Source of the DNA: DASYTH01 sp035942955
GTDB lineage: Bacteria > Actinomycetota > Actinomycetes > Mycobacteriales > Pseudonocardiaceae
DNA length: 39,177 nt
NCBI RefSeq assembly: GCF_035942955.1
Contig: NZ_DASZCQ010000344.1
Coordinates: forward strand, 1 to 39,177
Reading direction: 5' to 3'
Part shown: positions 32,500-39,177 of the stretch, one piece after another
How positions within the stretch are numbered: position 1 is the stretch's first letter
Layout of the letters: every line of letters starts with the position of its first letter
Notes under the pieces: model-generated
Seen by the model: the letters and a program-made list of their open reading frames with translations, nothing else
What the model was told of the DNA's origin: nothing
Databases searched by the model: none
Translations under genes and position numbers: made by a program

Positions 32500-35400
32500 A
32501 TGCGACGCGTCCTCGTCCAACTGTTGACCGTGATCGCCGGCGTGCTGCTGCTGATCGCGATGGGTTCCCCGGTCGCGCCGGCCGGCCCGGCGGCCGGGGA
32601 GCGGGTGCTGCTGTTCACCAAGACGGCGGCCGGCGCGTTCCGGCACGACTCGATCCCGGCCGGGGTGGCGATGTTCCAGCAGCTGGCCGCGGACAACGGC
32701 TGGGATATGACGCACACCGAGGATTCCACGATCTTCAACGACGCCACACTGTCCACGTTTGACGTGATCATCATGTTCCAGACGTCGGGCATGGTGTGGG
32801 ACACCGATGCGCAACGGGCCGCGGTGCAGCGGTACATGCGCAACGGCGGCGGCATCGTGGCCATCCACAACGCCACGGACATGAACATCGAGAACCAGTT
32901 CCCGTGGTGGGACCAGATGCTGGGCATGACCATGACCCAGCACTCGGCCATCGTCGCGGGCACGGCCAAGGTCGCCGACCAGGTGCACCCGTCCGGCCAG
33001 GGATTGCCGCAGCGGTGGAACCGCACCGAGGAGTGGTACAACTTCAACCGCAACGCCCGCGGCGATGTACACGTGCTGGCCACCGCCGACGAGACCACCT
33101 ACAACCCCGGCCCCTCGGCGATGGGTTTCGACCACCCGATCTCCTGGTGCCGCAACTTCGAGGGCGGCCGGCTGTGGGCGACGGCCATGGGGCACCAGGC
33201 TTCCTCCTACTCCGAGCCGCTGTTCCGCGCACACATCCTCGGCGGCGTGCAGACCGCGGCCGGCACCCGGCCCGCCGACTGCGGCCCGACCGTGTGGGGC
33301 AGCTACGACAAGGTCGAGCTGGACGGCAACACGGTGGGCCCGAGTGCGTTGGAGGTGGCGCCGGACGGCCGGGTCTTCTACACCCAGTACGGCGGGCAAC
33401 TCAAGGTCTACAAGCCGGACACCCGCACCACGGTCGTGGCCGGCACGCTGAACGTCTACACCGGCGGCGAGGACGGCCTGACCGGCCTGGCGCTCGACCC
33501 GAACTTCGCCACCAACCGCTGGGTCTACCTCTACTACTCCCCCGTCGGCGTCCAGGAGATCAACCGGGTGTCCCGGTTCACGATCAACGGGGACACGCTG
33601 GATCCGGCCAGCGAGCGGATCCTGCTGTCGATCCCGGCCGCACGGCGGTCCGAGCCCGGGCACACCGGCGGGTACCTGACCTTCGGTCCCGGCGGGAACC
33701 TCTACATCGGTGTCGGAGACGACACCAACCCCCACGAGTCCAGCGGTTACGCGCCAATCGACGAACGCCCCGGACGCGACCTGTTCGATGCGCAGAAGAC
33801 CGCGGCCAACACCAACGATCTGCGCGGCAAGATCCTGCGCATCCACCCGGAGGCCGGTGGCACGTACACGATCCCGGCCGGAAACATGTTCGCATCCGGG
33901 ACCGCGCAGACCCGCCCGGAGATCTACGCGATGGGCTTCCGCAACCCGTTCCGGTTCACTGTGGACACTGATGGAACGATCTATATGGCCGACTACGGCC
34001 CGGACGCCGGCTCGGACAACGCCAACCGGGGCCCGGCCGGCCTCGTCGAGTGGAACGTGATCAAGACTCCGGGCAACTACGGCTGGCCGTACTGCGTGGC
34101 CAACAACATCCCGTTCAACGACTTCAACTTCGCGACCGGCACATCGGGCGCCAAGTTCAACTGCGCGGCGCCGGTGAACAACTCGCCCAACAACACCGGG
34201 CTGACCACCCTGCCGGCGGCCCGCCCGGCGACGGTCTGGTACGGCAACGGCAGCAACGGCAACGCCTTTCCGGAGATGGGCAGCAGCAGCGGTGGAGAGG
34301 CACCGATGGCCTTCCCGGTGTACCACTACAACCCCAACAACCCGTCGACCACCAAGTTCCCGCAGTACTTCGACAGGACACCGTTCTTCGGCGAGTGGTC
34401 ACGCAACACCATGCACGAGTTCCGGCTGGACTCGTCGGGGAACCTGCTCAAGATCAACCGGTTCCTGGCCAGCCTGACCTTCAGGTCCCCGATGGACGCC
34501 AAGTTCGGCCCGGACGGCTCGATGTACCTGCTGGAGTGGGGCACCGGGTTCGGCCGGGACAACCCGGACTCGGCCTTGTACCGCATCGACTACATCTCCG
34601 GCAACCGCGCCCCGATCGCCAGGGCCGGCGCCACCCCGTCGTCCGGGGTCTCGCCGCTGACCGTGCAGTTCTCCAGCGCCGGGTCGACCGACCCGGAGGG
34701 CGGCGCGCTGACCTACCGGTGGACCTTCGGCGACGGCGGCACCTCCACCGCGACCAACCCGTCGCACACCTACACCGCCCGCGGCCAGTTCAACGCCCAG
34801 CTGACCGTGACCGACCCGAGTGGACGGACCGGCACGGCCAATGTCGTGATCACCGCCGGCAACACCGCACCGACCGTGCGGTTCACCGGGCCGGCGCACG
34901 GCGGGATGTTCGCCTTCGGGGACAACGTCGCGTACTCGGTGAGCGTCACCGACCCGGAGGACGGAACGGTCGACTGCGCCCGGGTGACCGTCACGCCGGC
35001 GCTCGGGCACGACCAGCACGCGCACCCGCTGGAGCCGCAGACCGGCTGCACCGGCACGATCGCCACGCGCGGCGACGGCGGGCACGGCAGCGGCGCCAAC
35101 CTGTTCTACGTGGCCGACGCGGTCTACACCGACAACGGCGCCACCGGGGTGCCGGCGCTGACCGGCCGGGCCCAGGTCGTGTTGCAGCCCAAGCACAAAC
35201 AGGCCGAGCACTTCACGGGGTCGTCGGGGATCCGGGTCGTCGCGCAGGCCGGCGCCGAGGCCGGCGCCCGCATCGGCGACATCAACAACAACGACTGGAT
35301 CTCGTTCACCCCGATGAACCTGACCAACATCAACCAGGTGTCGTTCCGGGTGTCCTCGCCGGGACCTGGCGGCACGATCGAGCTGCACGCCGGCTCCCCC

Positions 35401-35976
35401 ACCGGCCCACTGGTGGCCACCGCCCCGGTGGGCAGCACCGGCGGCTGGGACAACTACGTCAGCCTGCCACCGGTCAACGTCACCAACCCCGGCGGCACCA
35501 CCGAGCTGTTCGTGGTGTTCAAGTCCACCGTGGCCGGCCCGTACGACCTGGACTCGATGACCTTCATCGGTCCCGGCGTCGGCACCCCGGGCAGCGGCGG
35601 AACCGGCCCGATCACGGGCGTGGCCGGCAAGTGCGTCGACGTCAACGGCAACAGCTCCACCGACGGCACCAAGATCCAGCTGTGGACCTGCACCGGCGGC
35701 GCCAACCAGCAGTGGACCCGCACCGGCAACACCCTGCAGTCACTGGGCAAGTGCATGACCGTCAACGGAAACGGCACCGCCGACGGCGCCCTCGTTCAGC
35801 TGTGGACCTGCACCGGCGCCCCCGGCCAGAACTGGACTCCGCAGGCCGACGGCTCACTGGTCAATCCCAATTCCGGCAAGTGCCTCGACGCCAACGGCGC
35901 CAGCTCCGCCGACGGCACCCAACTGATCATCTGGACCTGCCACGGCGGCACGAACCAAAGATGGACCCTGCCATGA
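32500..35976 (+). CDS. Secreted ThuA plus PQQ-type sugar dehydrogenase, PKD, CBM6-like and CBM13 fusion
   Basis: 1158 residues. After a signal peptide (residues 1-33), a ThuA-like domain spans about 36-255 (RVLLFTKTAAGAFRHDSIPAG; GGGIVAIHNATDM). A six-bladed glucose/sorbosone dehydrogenase-type propeller covers about 262-700, with GLTGLALDPNF, HTGGYLTFGPGGNLYIGVGDD, NDLRGKILRIHPEAGG and IYAMGFRNPF. A PKD domain (about 703-785, WTFGDGG), an Ig-like linker, a CBM6-like domain (about 905-1025, INNNDWISF) and a CBM13 (about 1040-1158) follow. Enzymes of this fold oxidise sugars with PQQ at the cell surface. The role of ThuA is uncertain. It starts 13 bases after the fucosidase. Confidence 0.9.
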   Translation: MRRVLVQLLTVIAGVLLLIAMGSPVAPAGPAAGERVLLFTKTAAGAFRHDSIPAGVAMFQQLAADNGWDMTHTEDSTIFNDATLSTFDVIIMFQTSGMVWDTDAQRAAVQRYMRNGGGIVAIHNATDMNIENQFPWWDQMLGMTMTQHSAIVAGTAKVADQVHPSGQGLPQRWNRTEEWYNFNRNARGDVHVLATADETTYNPGPSAMGFDHPISWCRNFEGGRLWATAMGHQASSYSEPLFRAHILGGVQTAAGTRPADCGPTVWGSYDKVELDGNTVGPSALEVAPDGRVFYTQYGGQLKVYKPDTRTTVVAGTLNVYTGGEDGLTGLALDPNFATNRWVYLYYSPVGVQEINRVSRFTINGDTLDPASERILLSIPAARRSEPGHTGGYLTFGPGGNLYIGVGDDTNPHESSGYAPIDERPGRDLFDAQKTAANTNDLRGKILRIHPEAGGTYTIPAGNMFASGTAQTRPEIYAMGFRNPFRFTVDTDGTIYMADYGPDAGSDNANRGPAGLVEWNVIKTPGNYGWPYCVANNIPFNDFNFATGTSGAKFNCAAPVNNSPNNTGLTTLPAARPATVWYGNGSNGNAFPEMGSSSGGEAPMAFPVYHYNPNNPSTTKFPQYFDRTPFFGEWSRNTMHEFRLDSSGNLLKINRFLASLTFRSPMDAKFGPDGSMYLLEWGTGFGRDNPDSALYRIDYISGNRAPIARAGATPSSGVSPLTVQFSSAGSTDPEGGALTYRWTFGDGGTSTATNPSHTYTARGQFNAQLTVTDPSGRTGTANVVITAGNTAPTVRFTGPAHGGMFAFGDNVAYSVSVTDPEDGTVDCARVTVTPALGHDQHAHPLEPQTGCTGTIATRGDGGHGSGANLFYVADAVYTDNGATGVPALTGRAQVVLQPKHKQAEHFTGSSGIRVVAQAGAEAGARIGDINNNDWISFTPMNLTNINQVSFRVSSPGPGGTIELHAGSPTGPLVATAPVGSTGGWDNYVSLPPVNVTNPGGTTELFVVFKSTVAGPYDLDSMTFIGPGVGTPGSGGTGPITGVAGKCVDVNGNSSTDGTKIQLWTCTGGANQQWTRTGNTLQSLGKCMTVNGNGTADGALVQLWTCTGAPGQNWTPQADGSLVNPNSGKCLDANGASSADGTQLIIWTCHGGTNQRWTLP
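35877..35951 (+). repeat. Direct repeat in CBM13 coding DNA (with 38687-38761)
   Basis: About 75 identical bases in the third CBM13 repeat of the two neighbouring sugar dehydrogenases. A second identical tract of about 59 bases lies in their first CBM13 repeats (near 35668 and 38488). Confidence 0.85.
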
Positions 35977-38870
35977 GGAAGCTGAACACGGCGGCCTCCG
36001 CCGCCTTACTGGTGGCCGCCGGTGTGGTGGCGACGGTGCTGACCAGCACGCCGCCGGCGGCCGCACACGCGGTGAATCCGGCCGACTTCCAGCAGGTCGA
36101 GCTGGCCCGTGGGGTATCCGAGCTGGGCGAGCCGATGTCGCTGGCGGTGCTGCCGGACCGCTCGGTGCTGCACACCTCCCGGGACGGGACGCTGCGCCGC
36201 ACCACCGTTGCCGGGGTCACCAGCGTGATCGGCCGGCTGGCCGTGTACTCGCACGACGAGGAGGGCCTGCAGGGCATCGCGGCGGACCCGAACTTCGCCA
36301 CCAACCGGTTCATCTACCTGTACTACTCACCGCCACTGTCCACGCCGGGCGGTGACGCCCCGGAGAACGGGACGGACTTCTCGGCCTGGAACGGGGTGAA
36401 CCGGGTGGCCCGGTTCACCCTCAACGCCGACTTCACGCTCAACACCGCCAGCCAGGTGACCGTTCTGGACGTGCCGACCAGCCGCGGCATCTGCTGCCAC
36501 GTCGGCGGCGACCTCGACTTCGACGCGGCCGGCAACCTCTATCTGTCCACAGGAGACGATTCGAACCCGTTCGCCTCCGACGGTTACACCCCTCTCGATG
36601 AGCGCACCAACCGCAACCCCGCCTTCGATGCCCAACGCAGCGCGGGCAACACCAACGACCTACGCGGCAAGCTGCTGCGGATCAAGGTGAACCCCGACGG
36701 GTCGTACTCGATCCCGCCCGGCAACCTGTTCCCGCCGGGCACCGCCAACACCCGCCCGGAGATCTACGCGATGGGTTTCCGCAACCCGTTCCGGATGAGC
36801 GTGGACAAGGCCACCGGCGTGGTCTACCTCGGCGACTACGGGCCGGACGCCGGCGCCGCCAGCGCCACCCGCGGGCCTGGCGGGCAGGTGGAGTTCAACC
36901 GGATCACCTCGGCCGGCAACTACGGCTGGCCCTACTGCACCGGCACGAACACCACGAATGAGACCTATGTGGACTACACGTTCCCGTCCGGGCCGTCCGG
37001 GAGCCGGTTCAACTGTGCCGCGCCGGTCAACGACTCCCCGCGCAACACGGGCCTGCGGAACCTGCCGGCCGCGCGGGCGGCGTGGATCAAGTACGACGGC
37101 TGCTCGCTGGCCGCGTTCGGCTGCGGCTCGGAATCCCCGATGGGCGGCGCGGTGTACCGCTACGACGCCGCCAACCCGTCGTCGGTCAAGTTTCCGGCCG
37201 CCCTCGACGGGCACTACTTCGCCGCCGAGTTCGGCCGGCGCTGGATCAAGACCATCGACGTCAATGCCGACGGCTCGGCCGGGCAGATCAGCGACTTCCC
37301 GTGGCGCGGCACGCAGATCATCGACACCGCGTTCGGCCAGGACGGCGCGCTGTACGTGCTGGACTACGGCACCGGCTGGGGCAGCGGGGACGCCAACTCC
37401 GCGCTCTACCGCATCGAGCACAACCCGGCCGGCAACCTCGCGCCAACCGCACGGGCCAGCGCCAACCGCACCTCCGGCCTCGCGCCGCTGGCGGTCACCT
37501 TCTCCAGCGCGGGTTCCGTCGACCCGGAGGGTGGCGCGCTGACCTACGCCTGGAACTTCGGCGACGGCACCACATCCACCGCGGCCAACCCGACGAAGAC
37601 CTACAGCACCAACGGGCAGCGCACGGTCACCCTCACCGTGACCGATCCGGGAGGCCGCACCAGCACGGCCAGCCTGGTGATCACGGTCGGCAACACCGCA
37701 CCCACGGTCACGCTGAGCACGCCGATCAACGGAACCCCGTTCAACTTCGGCGACACCGTGCCCTACACGATCACCGTATCCGATCCGGAGGACGGCACGA
37801 CCGACTGCGCCCGGGTGCGGTTGAGCTACGTGCTCGGCCACGACAGCCACGGGCATCCGATCACCTCGCGGACCGGGTGCTCGGGAACGCTGCAGATCCC
37901 GACGGACGGTGAGCACGACACGGCGGCCAACCTGTTCGCGGTGCTCGACGCCGAATACACCGACGGGGGCGCCAACGGCCAGCCGGCACTGACGACCCAC
38001 GCGCAGAACGTCCTGCAGCCCCGGCACCGCCAGGCCGAGCACCACTCGGCACAGTCCGGCACCGGCCTGTTCCCCAAGACATCCGCCGAAGGCGGCCGGA
38101 CCGTCGGCGACATCCACAACGGCGACTGGATCTCCTTCCAGCCCTACGCGCTCGCCGGCGAAACCCGGTTCACCGCCCGGGTGTCCTCGGCCGGCTCCGG
38201 CGGCACGCTGTCCGTGCGGACCGGTTCGCCGACCGGACCCGTACACGGCTCGGTCACCGTGCCGGTCACCGGCGGCTGGGAGACCTTCACCCAGGTGTCC
38301 ACCGCCCTGTCGAACCTGCCGAGCGGCACCACCACGCTGTACCTCACGTTCGCCGGCGGCTCCGGCTTCCTGTTCGATGTGGACTCGTTCACGCTCGACG
38401 GGGCCGCCGGCGGCACCGGGCCGATCACGGGCGCCGGCGGCAAGTGCGTCGACGTCAACGGCGCCAGCTCCGCCGACGGCACCAAAGTCCAGCTGTGGAC
38501 CTGCACCGGCGGCGCCAACCAGCAGTGGACCCGCACCGGCAACACCTGGCGGTCGCTTGGCAAGTGCCTGACCGCGAGCGGCGGCACCGCCGACGGCACC
38601 CCGGTCCAACTGTGGACCTGCACCGGCAGCGGCGCTCAGAACTGGACCGCCGGCGCCAACGGCTCCCTCGTCAACGTCCAGTCCAACAAGTGCCTCGACG
38701 CCAACGGCGCCAGCTCCGCCGACGGCACCCAACTGATCATCTGGACCTGCCACGGCGGCACCAACCAACGGTGGGAGCTGCCAAGCAACAGCATCGCAGC
38801 CGCCAAGGCGACCACCGGGCGCGCCACGGCCGAAGGCTCGCAATCACGATGGCAGGGCACCGGCCCATGA
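35973..38870 (+). CDS. Secreted PQQ-type sugar dehydrogenase with PKD, CBM6-like and CBM13
   Basis: 965 residues. A signal peptide ends AAA-HAVNP. The propeller (about 35-483) has DEEGLQGIAADPNFATNRFIY, CCHVGGDLDFD, NLYLSTGDDSNP, NDLRGKLLRIK and IYAMGFRNPFRM. PKD (about 487-570, WNFGDGT), an Ig-like segment, a CBM6-like domain (about 683-805, HNGDWISF) and a CBM13 (about 812-936) follow, so it is the previous protein without ThuA. ATG 35973 shares four bases with the upstream stop (ATGA). A 29-residue tail (SNSIAAAKATTGRATAEG and on) after the last Q-x-W repeat has no counterpart in the sister protein. No PQQ genes are present. Confidence 0.9.
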   Translation: MRKLNTAASAALLVAAGVVATVLTSTPPAAAHAVNPADFQQVELARGVSELGEPMSLAVLPDRSVLHTSRDGTLRRTTVAGVTSVIGRLAVYSHDEEGLQGIAADPNFATNRFIYLYYSPPLSTPGGDAPENGTDFSAWNGVNRVARFTLNADFTLNTASQVTVLDVPTSRGICCHVGGDLDFDAAGNLYLSTGDDSNPFASDGYTPLDERTNRNPAFDAQRSAGNTNDLRGKLLRIKVNPDGSYSIPPGNLFPPGTANTRPEIYAMGFRNPFRMSVDKATGVVYLGDYGPDAGAASATRGPGGQVEFNRITSAGNYGWPYCTGTNTTNETYVDYTFPSGPSGSRFNCAAPVNDSPRNTGLRNLPAARAAWIKYDGCSLAAFGCGSESPMGGAVYRYDAANPSSVKFPAALDGHYFAAEFGRRWIKTIDVNADGSAGQISDFPWRGTQIIDTAFGQDGALYVLDYGTGWGSGDANSALYRIEHNPAGNLAPTARASANRTSGLAPLAVTFSSAGSVDPEGGALTYAWNFGDGTTSTAANPTKTYSTNGQRTVTLTVTDPGGRTSTASLVITVGNTAPTVTLSTPINGTPFNFGDTVPYTITVSDPEDGTTDCARVRLSYVLGHDSHGHPITSRTGCSGTLQIPTDGEHDTAANLFAVLDAEYTDGGANGQPALTTHAQNVLQPRHRQAEHHSAQSGTGLFPKTSAEGGRTVGDIHNGDWISFQPYALAGETRFTARVSSAGSGGTLSVRTGSPTGPVHGSVTVPVTGGWETFTQVSTALSNLPSGTTTLYLTFAGGSGFLFDVDSFTLDGAAGGTGPITGAGGKCVDVNGASSADGTKVQLWTCTGGANQQWTRTGNTWRSLGKCLTASGGTADGTPVQLWTCTGSGAQNWTAGANGSLVNVQSNKCLDANGASSADGTQLIIWTCHGGTNQRWELPSNSIAAAKATTGRATAEGSQSRWQGTGP
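38687..38761 (+). repeat. Direct repeat in CBM13 coding DNA (with 35877-35951)
   Basis: Second copy, 2810 bases downstream, in the same orientation. Recombination between the copies would delete most of the second dehydrogenase and fuse the two reading frames. Confidence 0.85.
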
Positions 38871-38953
38871 AACGCAACGGGAACCAGTCAGTGCCCCGCC
38901 TGAGTGATCGCGACGCGCGCAGAGCCGCGAAAGACGAGTGGACCCTGCCCTGA
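38867..38953 (+). other. 28-codon ORF ending like a CBM13 C-terminus, probable scar
   Basis: ATG 38867 overlaps the stop of the sugar dehydrogenase (ATGA). The ORF is basic and ends EWTLP then TGA, the same ending (WTLP-stop) as the sister dehydrogenase's CBM13. Translation is doubtful. The stretch from the last Q-x-W repeat to here may be inserted DNA that displaced the original gene end. Confidence 0.3.
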
Positions 38954-38964
38954 GAGGAACGACC

Positions 38965-39177
38965 ATGCGCATTCGTCAGATACTCGGCATCGCGACGGCC
39001 ACCTTGGTGATCCTCGGGGTCAACTCCGGCCTACCCGCCGGCGCCGTCGACGCCCCGTACGACGTGCTGGTGTTCTCCCGGACCGCGGGGTTCCGGCACG
39101 ACTCGATCCCGGTCGGCATCCAGACCATCCGGGAGCTGGGCACGGCCAACAGCTTCACGGTCACCGCCACCGAGGAC
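38965..39177 (+). CDS. Secreted ThuA-domain protein, N-terminal part
   Basis: 71 residues before the window ends. A signal peptide (RIRQILGIATATLVILGVNSG) ends near AGA-VDAPY. DVLVFSRTAGFRHDSIPVGI matches the start of the ThuA domain in the protein at 32500, including FRHDSIP. ATG 38965 has GAGAGGA upstream. Whether a sugar dehydrogenase domain follows cannot be seen. It continues the plus-strand operon after a 94-base gap. Confidence 0.85.
   Translation, partial: MRIRQILGIATATLVILGVNSGLPAGAVDAPYDVLVFSRTAGFRHDSIPVGIQTIRELGTANSFTVTATED

Noticed and set aside
30816..33098. 760-codon minus-strand ORF opposite the GH29 gene
   Set aside because: No recognisable domain; composition is that of an antisense shadow of the fucosidase.
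34050..35960. Long plus-strand frame preceding the second sugar dehydrogenase's real start
   Set aside because: It runs in another frame over the first dehydrogenase, is Arg/Gln-rich low-complexity sequence, and the real start is ATG 35973 with a signal peptide.
1..39177. CRISPR arrays, tRNA or rRNA genes, toxin-antitoxin or phage-defence systems
   Set aside because: No regularly spaced repeats, no tRNA-like cloverleaf and no defence-type domains were seen; the window is a carbohydrate-use locus with IS debris.

Overview
The window comes from a high-GC Gram-positive bacterium. Long antisense shadow ORFs, GTG starts, leaderless-type promoters, Tat signals and many ricin-type (CBM13) modules on secreted glycosidases point to a filamentous actinomycete, plausibly of the Pseudonocardiales; the genus cannot be fixed from the sequence. 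No rRNA, tRNA, CRISPR array or replication origin was seen.

Left edge (1-3260): an accessory, decayed segment. It holds the 3' end of an IS3-type transposase, a cyclase-fold protein with a coupled small upstream ORF, a remnant of a carrier-protein (PCP-like) domain, a 48-residue single-span membrane ORF, an AraC-type regulator, and a VOC/glyoxalase-type gene broken by frameshifts.

Left sugar block (3263-14597, mostly minus strand): a GntR/FadR-type regulator diverges from an L-fuconate dehydratase gene that carries an in-frame TAG. Next come an SDR dehydrogenase, a ribose-type ABC importer (binding protein, double ATPase, permease), and the secreted enzymes GH27 alpha-galactosidase and GH95 alpha-L-fucosidase. 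Immediately after the regulator lie stubs of an amidohydrolase (probable L-fuconolactonase) and an IS5-type transposase. The oxidative L-fucose route therefore looks as if it is decaying while the fucosidases remain intact.

Middle (14930-17085): an SRPBCC/AHSA1 protein with a doubtful N-terminus, its ArsR-type partner, and a DJ-1/PfpI protein.

Right sugar block (17099-39177): one minus-strand run codes for a MalEFG-type sugar ABC importer, an unassigned cytoplasmic (alpha/alpha)-type protein, a secreted beta-helix enzyme and a GH54 arabinofuranosidase. A second GntR/FadR-type regulator diverges from it. A plus-strand run of secreted enzymes follows: GH10 xylanase, GH62 arabinofuranosidase, GH29 alpha-L-fucosidase, a ThuA-plus-PQQ-type sugar dehydrogenase, a second sugar dehydrogenase, and another ThuA protein cut by the window end.

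All nine complete secreted polysaccharide-active proteins carry a CBM13 module. Together the genes look like an actinobacterial plant hemicellulose/pectin locus. Secreted enzymes would remove fucose, galactose and arabinose side chains and cut xylan, secreted sugar dehydrogenases may oxidise products, and two ABC importers would take sugars up. Control appears to run through two FadR-type repressors, a perfect CebR-like LacI palindrome and a XylR/ROK-like inverted repeat upstream of the xylanase.
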